From contig NZ_NIRR01000001.1 of assembly GCF_002204745.1 (NCBI RefSeq), positions 124,001 to 188,000 on the forward strand: a stretch of DNA of 64,000 nucleotides, given 5' to 3'. Within the stretch, counting starts at the first letter, position 1; every line of letters begins with the position of its first letter. Both the position numbers and the translations under genes were made by a program. Shown in pieces: positions 8,236 through 16,447 of this stretch. Source of the DNA: Hymenobacter amundsenii. Its GTDB lineage: Bacteria; Bacteroidota; Bacteroidia; Cytophagales; Hymenobacteraceae. The notes below the pieces were generated by a model. That model saw only the letters and a list, made by a program, of their open reading frames with translations, searched no databases and was not told the origin of the DNA.

Positions 8236-8598
8236 TGGGCGTTCCGGCCCTGGCCGGGTCCGGCAGAAAGGCGCTCACCCGCGGCTAGCTCCAGTTGGAA
8301 CCCGGCACCGCTTGAGTAGGATTGCTGCATACGCTGCGAAATCAAAGAGAATAATGGCTAATTCCGGCTAATTGCCGGGGTGTGGTGGTAAGAGAACAAC
8401 CGAGGCACCAGAGGTTGCATAGGCGTTGGCACTTTTCAGAATTAGCAAGATAATCCTTTCGTCGTCAATTATTTCAAGTCGGAATTTCGGTATTTCAGCA
8501 ACCTTGGTTCGCGGTTTCGTGTAGATACATTAATCATTCGGCCTGCTCTCTGAAACCAGCAGGGCACTCACTTTTTCACCTTTTAAACTCTTACCCTT
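8236..8598. other. Intergenic region between sigma factor and wrbA
   Basis: About 360 bp between divergent genes. It must hold both promoters, but no clean TTG-N19-TAnnTTTG pair was found on either strand. Near 8497-8530 TTGGTTCGCGG precedes an AT-rich TACATTAATC, a weak wrbA candidate. A short near-palindrome (GGCTAATTCCGGCTAATTGCC) lies near 8355-8377. No convincing gene was seen. Confidence 0.4.
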
Positions 8599-9210
8599 AT
8601 GAAGACCCTTGTTCTGTTCTATTCTACTTATGGCCACGTGTACAAACTGGCCGAAGCCGTAGCCGAAGGGGCCCGGGAGGTAGCCGGCAATGACGTGGTA
8701 ATTAAGCGCGTGCCCGAAACGTTGCCGAAAGAACTACTCGATAAAATTGGAGCTACCGAAGCCCAGAAGGCCTTCGACCATATTCCGGTGGCCAAGCCCG
8801 AGGAGCTGGACCAGTACGACGCCATTCTCATCGGCACGCCTACCCGTTACGGCAACGTCTGCGGCCAGATTCAGGCGTTTCTCGATAGCACCGGGGCGCT
8901 CTGGGCTCAAGGCAAGCTGATCGGTAAAGTGGGCGGCGGCTTCGTGAGCACGGCCACCCAGCACGGCGGCCAGGAAACGACCCTCCGGGCTTTGCAAACC
9001 GAGCTTATGCACCACGGCATGGTCATCGTGGGCCTGCCCTACGCCTGGCAGGGCCAGATGGGCCACCACGAAGTAACGGGCGGCACGCCCTACGGCGCCA
9101 GCACTGTGGCCGGTGGCCAGGGCGAGCGGCAGCCCAGCGCCAACGAGCTGGAAGGTGCCCGCTTCCAGGGCCGCCACTCGTCGGAAATTGCCAAGAAGCT
9201 GGCGGCGTAG
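8599..9210 (+). CDS. wrbA: NAD(P)H:quinone oxidoreductase WrbA
   Basis: The 203-residue product starts [20 protein letters not shown], the flavodoxin-like FMN phosphate-binding loop. The WrbA signatures [26 protein letters not shown] and [11 protein letters not shown] follow, and the C-terminus ([16 protein letters not shown]) matches WrbA. The enzyme is a tetrameric FMN protein that reduces quinones by two electrons, avoiding semiquinone radicals. Length is normal (about 200). It is monocistronic and is followed 4 nt after the stop by a long perfect inverted repeat. Confidence 0.96.
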   Translation: MKTLVLFYSTYGHVYKLAEAVAEGAREVAGNDVVIKRVPETLPKELLDKIGATEAQKAFDHIPVAKPEELDQYDAILIGTPTRYGNVCGQIQAFLDSTGALWAQGKLIGKVGGGFVSTATQHGGQETTLRALQTELMHHGMVIVGLPYAWQGQMGHHEVTGGTPYGASTVAGGQGERQPSANELEGARFQGRHSSEIAKKLAA

Positions 9211-9213
9211 CCG

Positions 9214-9316
9214 AGAAGTGAGTACCAAGAAGTGAGAGGGAAGACTTTCGTGCTATCGGTCCTATTTGGCCGGACAGCACAAAAGTCTTCCCTCTCACTT
9301 CTTGGTACTCACTTCT
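9214..9316. repeat. 103-bp long inverted repeat between wrbA and the LytTR regulator
   Basis: Arms 9214-9248 and 9282-9316 are perfect 35-bp reverse complements. With one mismatch the stem continues five more pairs, leaving a loop of about 21 nt. Each arm contains AGAAGTGAG twice. The element fills the gap between the converging stops of wrbA (9210) and the regulator (9320), so it can serve as a bidirectional terminator, but the stem is far longer than a normal one. Confidence 0.9.
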
Positions 9317-9319
9317 AAA

Positions 9320-10051
9320 TCAAAGCTGATTATAGGCCTTAATCAACGCGTTGAATGACTCGCGGTAGGTATCGCCGATGGGCAGCAACCGGCCCGCCAC
9401 CTGCACCTTGCCGCGCTCTACGTGCTCGATGTGGCTCAGGGCCACGAGATAGGACTTGTGAATACGGGCGAAGCGGTCGGGCGGCAGCACTTCCTCTACC
9501 CGCCGAAACGACTGGAGCGTGAGCACTTTGCCGGTGGTGGTATAAAGCATCAGGTATTCCTTCATGCCTTCGATGTAGAGCAGATCATCGAAAGCCACCC
9601 GTTGCAGCCGGTGTTCGTTTTTGACGAACATGGCGTCGGCGGCCGTGGGCTCGGCGGGGGTAGCAGTTGCCGGAGCCGCACCGGCGCTGGGTGCTGGCAG
9701 CAGTTGCTGGCGCACCTTCTGCACGGCCTGCACGAACCGTTCGAAGGCAATGGGCTTGAGCAGGTAATCGACCGCGCTGAGCTCGTAGCTGCGCACCGCG
9801 TACTGGTCGTAGGCGGTAGTGAATACGATGCGCGGGCCGGGCTGGGGCAGCAGCTGGGCTAGTTGCACGCCCGTAAGCCGGGGCATGTGGATATCCAGAA
9901 ACACCACATCTACGGGGTTGTCCTGCAGAAACGCCAGGCCCGCCAGCGGGTCGTCGAACTGGCCCATCAGCTCCAAGCCTGGCACCTGGGCGCAGTAATC
10001 CGCCAATAAATCCAGGGCCAACGGCTCGTCGTCGAGAATTACGCAGGTCAT
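9320..10051 (-). CDS. LytTR-family response regulator (LytR/AlgR type)
   Basis: The 243-residue product has a receiver domain (residues about 1-120: acidic pocket DDEPL, phospho-acceptor in VVFLDIHMPRLTG, Thr in FTTAYDQYAVRSY, Lys in YLLKPI) and a C-terminal LytTR DNA-binding domain (FVKNEHRLQRVAFDDLLYIEGMKEY and FARIHKSYLVAL). A Pro/Ala-rich linker joins them. ATG 10051 begins the receiver fold; the in-frame sequence upstream is repeat DNA rather than protein. It lies 155 bp downstream of its likely kinase (10207-11484). A close paralogue is at 17445-18194. Confidence 0.93.
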   Translation of the reverse strand: MTCVILDDEPLALDLLADYCAQVPGLELMGQFDDPLAGLAFLQDNPVDVVFLDIHMPRLTGVQLAQLLPQPGPRIVFTTAYDQYAVRSYELSAVDYLLKPIAFERFVQAVQKVRQQLLPAPSAGAAPATATPAEPTAADAMFVKNEHRLQRVAFDDLLYIEGMKEYLMLYTTTGKVLTLQSFRRVEEVLPPDRFARIHKSYLVALSHIEHVERGKVQVAGRLLPIGDTYRESFNALIKAYNQL

Positions 10052-10069
10052 CGGTGAAGGAGTAAAAGG

Positions 10070-10205
10070 TGAAGGAGTGAATGAGTGACTCAGCGAATGG
10101 GCAAACGAGGAATACAAGTTGGAGAAACTACTGGCAGCGCGGCTGGTGCAACACTTGCCAGCGCAGATTTACTCGTTCACCGAGTCGCTCATTTACTCAT
10201 TCACC
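10070..10205. repeat. Imperfect inverted repeat of TCACTCATTCAC-type heptads
   Basis: The left side (10070-10106) GTGAAGGAGTGAATGAGTGA... and the right side (about 10169-10205) ending CATTTACTCATTCACC are reverse complements at about 29 of 37 positions. It lies between the kinase gene's stop and the regulator's ATG, so a stem could separate their expression. It is built of the same GAGTGA units as the repeats at 9214 and 12677. Confidence 0.65.
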
Positions 10206-10206
10206 G

Positions 10207-11484
10207 CTACGGCAGTAGTACCAGCGTAACGCGGTGCTGCTCGGGGGTCGTTTGCACGTCGAGGGCGTAGCGGTTGGGGTAGAGCAGCTCCAGGCGGCGG
10301 CGTAGGTTCACGAGGCCCACGCCACCGGGCTGGCGGGGCAGCTCCCGCTCGGCGTCGGCGGGGGCTACGTAGTTGAGGACCGAGAAGCGCAGCAGGCCAT
10401 CGGCGGCCAGGTGCAAGGCAATGTGCACCGCTATGGGCCGGGCCGTAAGGTCGCCGTGCTTGAAGGCGTTTTCGACCAGCGGCATCAGCAGCAACGGCGC
10501 AATGGGGTGGGCGCAATCGGGGTTGGTTCCTTCGATTTCCAGTACAATGGCTTCCTGGGCCGAAGCCGCCAGCCGCAGCCGTTGCAAATCCAGAAAACTG
10601 CGCAGATGGGCCAGCTCCCGGCTCAGGGGCACGGTATCGGTGCTGCTTTCGTAGAGCAAATAGCGCATAATTTCGGAGAGGCGCAGCACTGCTTCCGGCG
10701 CCTTATCCGACTTGCGGCTCGTGAGCGAGTAGATGTTGTTGAGCGTGTTGAACAGGAAGTGCGGGTTGATCTGGGTTTTGAGCATGGCCAGCTCGGTGAG
10801 CAGTTGCTGGCGCTCCAGCTCGCGGCGGTTGCGCTGGCCCTGGATGTAGTCGTGGGTGATGCGTATGCCCGAGGAGCCGGCAATGATAAATCCGCCGATA
10901 ATAGCCGCGGCCAGCAATTGCATAATAGCTTCCGGGTACACCCTTTTTTCCGGCTTGCCCGCCTCGATGGTAACGGTAGCCGGCTTGCCCGCACCGGCGG
11001 AACGGGGCGGTACTTTATGCACTGTTGTATTGAAATTTTTGGGCAGCAGCTGCGGAACCGCCCAACCCATCAGGCCGATGTAGGGCATAACCAGCAAGGC
11101 GGCCAGCGGTACGAACTGCACCACCCGGCCCCGGCCCAGCGTGGAGGGCACCAGCCAGCGCCAAGCCAGGTAGAAAAGGGTCGCGGCGGCCAGGTCTTCC
11201 AGCAGCAGCCCGACCAGCCGCGGCATCAGCGGCTGCCACTCGGCTACCGTGAGCGGGAAACGGGGCAACTTAGACAGCAAATTGCTGATTTTCAGGCCAT
11301 CGAGCAGCAGCAGCCACAGCCACAGCAGAATGTGCACCCAGCGCGGTATCCGCGTGGCCTCCGGGTCGTGGGCCGACCACTCGGTGGGCCGCAACCATTC
11401 GCGCAGCCGCGCCCGCCAGCTGCGCCGGAGCGGCGGCCGAAGCGGGACGGGGGCAGCAGGCCCAGGCAGCGTTGAAACTTCCAT
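10207..11484 (-). CDS. LytS-type sensor histidine kinase
   Basis: The 425-residue product has four to five membrane helices in residues about 50-230, then the His_kinase domain (PF06580 type) with the phospho-accepting His in INPHFLFNTLNNIYSL (about residue 242). A HATPase_c domain follows (LVENAFKHGDL N-box; GGVGLVNLRRRLELLY). It probably phosphorylates the regulator encoded downstream. ATG 11484 is used rather than TTG 11529. No periplasmic sensor domain is present; the stimulus may be sensed in the membrane. Confidence 0.92.
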   Translation of the reverse strand: MEVSTLPGPAAPVPLRPPLRRSWRARLREWLRPTEWSAHDPEATRIPRWVHILLWLWLLLLDGLKISNLLSKLPRFPLTVAEWQPLMPRLVGLLLEDLAAATLFYLAWRWLVPSTLGRGRVVQFVPLAALLVMPYIGLMGWAVPQLLPKNFNTTVHKVPPRSAGAGKPATVTIEAGKPEKRVYPEAIMQLLAAAIIGGFIIAGSSGIRITHDYIQGQRNRRELERQQLLTELAMLKTQINPHFLFNTLNNIYSLTSRKSDKAPEAVLRLSEIMRYLLYESSTDTVPLSRELAHLRSFLDLQRLRLAASAQEAIVLEIEGTNPDCAHPIAPLLLMPLVENAFKHGDLTARPIAVHIALHLAADGLLRFSVLNYVAPADAERELPRQPGGVGLVNLRRRLELLYPNRYALDVQTTPEQHRVTLVLLP

Positions 11485-11735
11485 CCTCGAAAATAGGGCA
11501 ATAAGGGGCCACCGGCCGATATTCTTCAATCAACCCCGCCAACGGCCCCCTCAACGCCCTGGGTCGGCGCACCAACCCAGCCGGCCAGGGCAAGTAGCAA
11601 TTTTCGGGGGTTGAGGAGAAGAAAAACGGGTTGCGGGGCTGAAAGGGAACGTTGGTTGAATTGTAGCAGAAAGATATAGCGCCACTGCTAGGTTTGCAGC
11701 AGTTGTCTCCGTTTCGCTCCACTCAGCCCCCCGCC

Positions 11736-12674
11736 ATGCGCCCCGCTCCCACTGCCACCGCTCCGCTGCTCGAAACCCGCGACCTGAGCTTCGGCTTCGG
11801 CGCCCGGCCCATTCTGCACGCCCTGAACCTGCAAGTGGAGCCGGGCAGCATCTACGGGTTTCTGGGGCCGAATGGGGCCGGCAAGAGCACCACGATGCGG
11901 CTGTTGCTGGGGCTGCTGCGGCCCGCCAGCGGCACGGTGCGGCTGTTTGGGCACGATTTGGCCCGCCACCGGGTGGCGCTGCTAGGCCGGGTGGGCGCGC
12001 TCATCGAAAGCCCCTCGCTCTACGACCACCTCACGGGCCGCGAAAACGTGGAGGCCACCCGCCGCCTGCGGGGCGTGCCGGCCCACCGCACCGCCGAGGT
12101 GCTGGCCCTGGTAGGCCTAGCCGCCGATGCCCACCGACCCGCCCGCGAATACTCGCTCGGGATGCGCCAGCGCCTCGGGCTGGCCCTGGCCCTGCTGCCC
12201 GACCCCGACCTGCTGCTACTCGATGAGCCCACCAACGGCCTCGACCCCACCGGCATCATCGAGATGCGGGCGCTGCTGCGTCGCCTGAGTCACGAGCAGG
12301 GCAAAACCATCCTCGTCAGCAGCCACCTCATCAACGAAATCGAGAAAATGGCCACCCACGTGGGCGTAATTCAGCGGGGGCGGCTGGTATTCCAGGGCAG
12401 CCTGCCCGACTTGCAACGCCTGCAAACCGGCCGCGCCCAGCTGGTGCTCGAAACCGAAAACGCCGACACCTGCCGCAACCTGCTGCCCCGGCTGCTGGCT
12501 GAAGCTACGGTGGCCGGCCCCGGCACGCTGCATCTGCCCTGGCTGAGCCGCGAGCATACCGCCGAGTTGGCCGCCGGGCTAGTAGCAGCCGGCCAGCCGC
12601 TCTACGCCCTGCGCCAGGAGCAGCCCAGCCTGGAAGATACATTTCTGCACCTCACAGAGACGATAAAGGAGTAA
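11736..12674 (+). CDS. ABC transporter ATP-binding protein (BcrA-like)
   Basis: The 312-residue ATPase has Walker A GPNGAGKST (about residues 44-52), signature SLGMRQRLGLA, Walker B LLLLDEPTNGLD and the switch His (SSHLINEIE). The C-terminal 80 residues form the extension common in bacitracin/lantibiotic-type exporters. Its membrane partner is the next gene (12765-13574). ATG 11736 was chosen over the in-frame start at 11694, which would translate promoter-like DNA. A kinase/regulator pair lies divergently upstream, an arrangement common for exporters induced by cell-envelope stress; the substrate is not determined. Confidence 0.9.
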   Translation: MRPAPTATAPLLETRDLSFGFGARPILHALNLQVEPGSIYGFLGPNGAGKSTTMRLLLGLLRPASGTVRLFGHDLARHRVALLGRVGALIESPSLYDHLTGRENVEATRRLRGVPAHRTAEVLALVGLAADAHRPAREYSLGMRQRLGLALALLPDPDLLLLDEPTNGLDPTGIIEMRALLRRLSHEQGKTILVSSHLINEIEKMATHVGVIQRGRLVFQGSLPDLQRLQTGRAQLVLETENADTCRNLLPRLLAEATVAGPGTLHLPWLSREHTAELAAGLVAAGQPLYALRQEQPSLEDTFLHLTETIKE

Positions 12675-12676
12675 CT

Positions 12677-12756
12677 GAGTGACTCGGTGGTGCCCTTCTC
12701 ATCCAGTTATTTGATTATTCATTCAGTTGCAAACTCACTCATTCACCGAGTCACTC
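12677..12756. repeat. Inverted repeat with perfect 13-bp arms in the ABC operon
   Basis: GAGTGACTCGGTG (12677-12689) and CACCGAGTCACTC (12744-12756) are perfect inverse copies, and the segment between has ATTCATTCAG and CACTCATTCACC motifs. It sits between the ATPase stop (12674) and the permease ATG (12765), so it could change the ATPase:permease ratio. Same family as 10070-10205. Confidence 0.7.
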
Positions 12757-12764
12757 ATCCACCC

Positions 12765-13574
12765 ATGGAATACGCCCTACCCGTTGCCCCCGGTCCGCTT
12801 ACCCAACTCGGCCGCGTTCTGGTGGCCGACACCCTGAAATTGCGCCGTACCGCCGTGCTGTGGCTGGCGCTGGGCGGCGGGGCGCTGCCGGTGGTACTCA
12901 ACCTGCTGATTTTCTATTTTAAGGGGCAGTACTTTATTAAGCCCGGCACGAACCCGTGGCCGCAGTACATCAGCATGAGTTGGCAGACGGCATCGGTGCT
13001 GCTGGGCTTTTTTCTAGTTCTGCTGAGCGGGCTGGTCGTGAACCTGGAAAACCGGGGTGGCTGGCGGCAACTACTGGCTCAGCCTGTAAGCCGGGGCTCC
13101 GTGTTCGGTAGCAAGCTGCTGTTGCTGCTAAGCCTAAATGCGGTGGCCCAGCTGATTTACGTGGCCCTACTGCTGGCGGCCGGGGTGTTGCTGGGGGCGT
13201 TGCGGCCCGGCCTGGGCTTCCAGAACAACTCCATCGGTTTACTGCCCATTCTGCGGATGCTGGGCCATACCTACCTGGCCACGCTTGGTATTCTGGGCAT
13301 TCAGTACGCCTTGGCGCTGGCGTTCCGGGGTTTTGTGGGGCCGCTGGCGGTGGGCATTGGCGGCATTATTTCGGCCCTCACGCTGCTACGCTGGGAGCAC
13401 ATCGACTTGGTGCCCTACGCCGCGCCCAACGTGGTGCTGCGCCTGATGGACTTTAAGCGTGGCTTGGCCGTTCCAGCCCCGCTTTCAGCGGCCGAGTGGT
13501 ATTCGCTGGGCTGGTTTGGGCTGGCGGTGCTGATAGGCTACGTGCTGCTGCTACGCCGCCCGGTTACTGATTAA
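12765..13574 (+). CDS. ABC-2 type transporter permease
   Basis: The 269-residue product has about six hydrophobic segments, the first at about residues 30-52 (TAVLWLALGGGALPVVLNLLI), and belongs by layout to the ABC-2 permeases (BcrB/CcmB-like) that pair with BcrA-type ATPases. A repeat of the GAGTGACTCGGTG type separates it from the ATPase stop, but they are still likely one operon. ATG 12765 starts after the repeat; the in-frame upstream sequence is repeat translation. Transport direction is likely export. Confidence 0.85.
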   Translation: MEYALPVAPGPLTQLGRVLVADTLKLRRTAVLWLALGGGALPVVLNLLIFYFKGQYFIKPGTNPWPQYISMSWQTASVLLGFFLVLLSGLVVNLENRGGWRQLLAQPVSRGSVFGSKLLLLLSLNAVAQLIYVALLLAAGVLLGALRPGLGFQNNSIGLLPILRMLGHTYLATLGILGIQYALALAFRGFVGPLAVGIGGIISALTLLRWEHIDLVPYAAPNVVLRLMDFKRGLAVPAPLSAAEWYSLGWFGLAVLIGYVLLLRRPVTD

Positions 13575-13627
13575 AGCCTTAACCACCCCCAACCAGCTCC
13601 CGCCCACGAAACCTACGGCTTACCCAT

Positions 13628-13796
13628 TAGACTTGTTCCTCAATAAGAAATCAGTGATTTTTCAAGTGGTATTTGGGGCCAGAAACGTTGGCGATTCAAA
13701 GAACCAGCGGATGCTGGCTTAGCCAAGCGAAAAGGGTTATCCGATTGCCAAAAGCAATGAAAAATTTCAGCCGTTTCTTATTCGGGAACAAGTCTA
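13628..13796. mobile_element. MITE-like element, about 169 bp, with ~37-bp terminal inverted repeats
   Basis: The ends TAGACTTGTTCC (13628) and GGAACAAGTCTA (to 13796) are inverse copies. Inward the arms also share AATAAGAAA and TTTTTCA, about 30 of 37 positions in all. The core of about 95 bp has no gene. TA at both outer edges is compatible with a TA-type target duplication. The ends look like those of a DDE-type insertion sequence, so this may be a non-autonomous derivative. No transposase is in the window. Confidence 0.6.
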
Positions 13797-13799
13797 TTA

Positions 13800-13845
13800 T
13801 CTCGCGCATCTGCGATATCCATTCATCTGCAACATCTGTGATTAA
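13800..13845 (+). repeat. CATCTG-rich segment before the TonB-type receptor
   Basis: Three CATCTG units (CATCTGCGATATCC, CATCTGCAA, CATCTGTGATTAAA) immediately precede the ATG at 13846. The last unit, CATCTGTGATTAAA, is identical to the end of the repeat at 55644-55790, so this is probably half of the same repeat family and supplies the gene's 5' region. Confidence 0.5.
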
Positions 13846-16401
13846 ATGAAACACGCTACTCCCCTCCTGCTGCTCACCGGCCTGCTGGCCGCCCCCGCCC
13901 TCGCCCAGACCACCCCGCCTGCCGGCCAGCGTCCGGCTGGTCCGCCGGCGGCGGCCACCGCCAAGCCCATTCTGCCCACCGCGCCCAAAGGCCCCGGCCG
14001 GCTGGAGGGCGTGGTACTCGATGCTACTACTAAAAAGCCCGTCGAGTTTGCCACCGTGGCCCTGCTGCCCCCGAGCGGTACCACGCCACTCGATGGCACC
14101 GTTTGCGACGAGAAGGGCCGCTACGATCTGAAGGGGCTGGCCGCCGGGCAATACCGGCTCCAGATCAGCTTTATCGGCTATGCGCCCCAGACCCTACCAA
14201 TAACCGTGGGCGAGGGCCTGACCACGGTACCCGCCGTCCGGCTCGCCTCAACGGCCCAGAACCTGGGCGAAGTGACCGTGACCGGGGAGCGGGCCCTCAT
14301 CGAAACCAAACCCGACCGCATCGTTTATAACGCCGACAAGGACCTGACCAACGCGGGCGGCACTGCGGCCGACGTGCTGCGCAAAGTGCCGCTGCTGAGC
14401 GTGGACCCCGATGGCGGCCTGCAACTACGCGGTTCCAGCAACATCCGGGTGCTCATCGACAACAAGCCTTCGGCCATTGTGGCCAGCAGCGTGGCCGACG
14501 CACTCAAACAGATTCCGGCCGACCAGATCAAGAGCGTGGAAGTGATTACGACGCCCTCGGCCAAGTACGACGCCGAGGGCACGGGCGGCATCGTCAACAT
14601 CATTCTCAAGAAGAACAACCTGCAGGGCCTCAACGGCTCGGTGGGCGCGGCGGCCGGCACGCGCAGCTCCAACGGCAACGCTTCGCTCAACTACCGCAAG
14701 GGCAAAATTGGGCTTACCAGCTCGGTCAGCGGTTTCGGCTTCTACAGCCCCAACCGCAACGACCTCACCCGTTCGCTCAAAACGCCCGCTGGCACCGAGC
14801 AGTTGGCGCTGCAACAACAGGGCGACGGCAACACCCTGGGCGGCGGCGGCTTCGGGCGGCTGGGCCTCGATTACGACCCGGCCCCGTTCCATAACCTGAC
14901 CCTGAACGTGCAGGGCAACCTATTTCGCAACAGCGGCAACTATGCCCAGTACAACAACGTGCTGCTGCCCGTGGCCAATGAATTTACCCGCGACACCGAC
15001 CGCAAGTTCCGGACCCAGAGCTACGATGTGAACGGGGGCTACACCCACACCTTCGACGGGCAGAAAGGCCGCGAGTGGAGCATGCTGGCCCAGCACACGC
15101 GCAACCGCAACGTGCAGGACTACAGCCTCGACCAGTTCGGAGGGCGCAGCACCGAAAACGCCGCCAAAAACTACCGCGAGGCCAGCAACAACCTCTCCCG
15201 CAACCTCGAAACCACCCTCCAGACCGATTACGCCCACCCTTTCTCGGAAACCAGCAACCTGGAAACCGGCGCCAAGGCCATTCTGCGCCGCGTGAGTAGC
15301 AACTACGACGTAGCCAACAGCCCCGTCGGCGGCTCCACCCTCGACCCGCAGTTCAATCCGGCTCGCTCCAACCAGTTCGACTACAACCAGGACGTGCTGG
15401 CCGGCTATGCCAGCTACGGGTTTTCGGCTTCGAAAAAGCTGAATTTCAAACTGGGTACCCGAATAGAAAACACGCGCATCGACGGGAGTTTCCAGCAGCA
15501 GCAGAGCGAGAATTCGGGTGTGAAGCAGAACTACACGAACGTGCTGCCCAACCTGAGCCTGAACTACCAGCCTAAGAACGAAAAGAAGCCCGGCGAATCG
15601 GTACGGCTGGCCTACTCGCGCCGCATCCAGCGCCCCCAGATTTTCTACCTCAACCCGTTCGTTAACGCCGCCGACACGCTCAATATCAGCTACGGTGAGC
15701 CTAAGTTGAAACCCGAGCTAACCGACAGCTACGAGCTCAACTACACCACCTTCGTGAAGGGTTCGGTGCTGAACCTGAGTACTTACGCGCGCCGCACTGG
15801 CAACGCCATCGAATCGTACCGGTTCGTGGACGAGAACGGCGTCAACAACCAGACCTTCCGCAACGTGGGCCGCAACGCCACCTACGGGGGCAGCGTGTTC
15901 GGCTCGTTCAAGCCCACCAAAAAATGGGATTTGAGCGGCAACGTGAACGTGTACTATGTCTCGTTGAAAAGCCCTTTGTTGGGCCTGAACAACAGCGGCG
16001 TGCAGTACAACCTGAACCTGAATTCGAGTTACAAATTTGAGAAAGGGCTGAGCCTGCAATTCTTCGGGGGCCTGAACTCGCCCCGGGTGCAGCTCCAGGG
16101 CAAGCAGGCGGCCTGGACATTCTACTCGCTGGGCCTGCGCAAAAACCTGCTCAAGGACAAAGCCGACCTCACGCTGAACGCCGACAACTTCCTCTCGGCC
16201 ACCCGAAACCTGAGCACCACCCTCAACACCGACCAGTTCCGCCAGGAAAGCAACAACTACATCTACCTGCGCGGGGTGCGGCTGGCCTTTAACTACCGCT
16301 TCGGCAAAGTCTCGAACCAGCCCCCCAAGCGCCGCCGCAGCATCCGCAACGACGACACCAAGAGCGGCGGCGACGGGCAGCAAGGCCAGCAGGGAAATTA
16401 G
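13846..16401 (+). CDS. TonB-dependent receptor-like outer-membrane barrel protein
   Basis: The 851-residue product has a signal peptide (cleavage near ALAQ), a Pro/Ala-rich stretch, a carboxypeptidase-regulatory-like domain (about residues 46-125: LEGVVLDATTKKPVEFATVALLP) and a plug domain (VLRKVPLLSVDPDGGLQLRGSSNIRVLIDNKPS ... YDAEGTGGIVNIIL). A large barrel of the Outer_membrane_beta-barrel family (PF14905-like) follows. It ends with a basic/Gln-rich tail (PPKRRRSIRNDD...GQQGQQGN) that is not part of the barrel. It probably imports or senses a ligand at the outer membrane. The nearest regulators are the LytS/LytR pairs on both sides. Confidence 0.88.
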   Translation: MKHATPLLLLTGLLAAPALAQTTPPAGQRPAGPPAAATAKPILPTAPKGPGRLEGVVLDATTKKPVEFATVALLPPSGTTPLDGTVCDEKGRYDLKGLAAGQYRLQISFIGYAPQTLPITVGEGLTTVPAVRLASTAQNLGEVTVTGERALIETKPDRIVYNADKDLTNAGGTAADVLRKVPLLSVDPDGGLQLRGSSNIRVLIDNKPSAIVASSVADALKQIPADQIKSVEVITTPSAKYDAEGTGGIVNIILKKNNLQGLNGSVGAAAGTRSSNGNASLNYRKGKIGLTSSVSGFGFYSPNRNDLTRSLKTPAGTEQLALQQQGDGNTLGGGGFGRLGLDYDPAPFHNLTLNVQGNLFRNSGNYAQYNNVLLPVANEFTRDTDRKFRTQSYDVNGGYTHTFDGQKGREWSMLAQHTRNRNVQDYSLDQFGGRSTENAAKNYREASNNLSRNLETTLQTDYAHPFSETSNLETGAKAILRRVSSNYDVANSPVGGSTLDPQFNPARSNQFDYNQDVLAGYASYGFSASKKLNFKLGTRIENTRIDGSFQQQQSENSGVKQNYTNVLPNLSLNYQPKNEKKPGESVRLAYSRRIQRPQIFYLNPFVNAADTLNISYGEPKLKPELTDSYELNYTTFVKGSVLNLSTYARRTGNAIESYRFVDENGVNNQTFRNVGRNATYGGSVFGSFKPTKKWDLSGNVNVYYVSLKSPLLGLNNSGVQYNLNLNSSYKFEKGLSLQFFGGLNSPRVQLQGKQAAWTFYSLGLRKNLLKDKADLTLNADNFLSATRNLSTTLNTDQFRQESNNYIYLRGVRLAFNYRFGKVSNQPPKRRRSIRNDDTKSGGDGQQGQQGN

Positions 16402-16447
16402 AAGAAATTGCCCGTTATTGGGCGACCTTACCCATTATACTTACCGC

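Noticed and set aside
8054-8371. Plus-strand frame of about 105 codons before wrbA
   Set aside because: Antisense to the sigma factor for most of its length; composition rich in Arg/Ala/Pro.
9214-12756. CRISPR array from the repeated GAGTGA/TCACTC units
   Set aside because: The units are irregular, palindromic at large scale and lack unique spacers of constant length; no cas genes are present.
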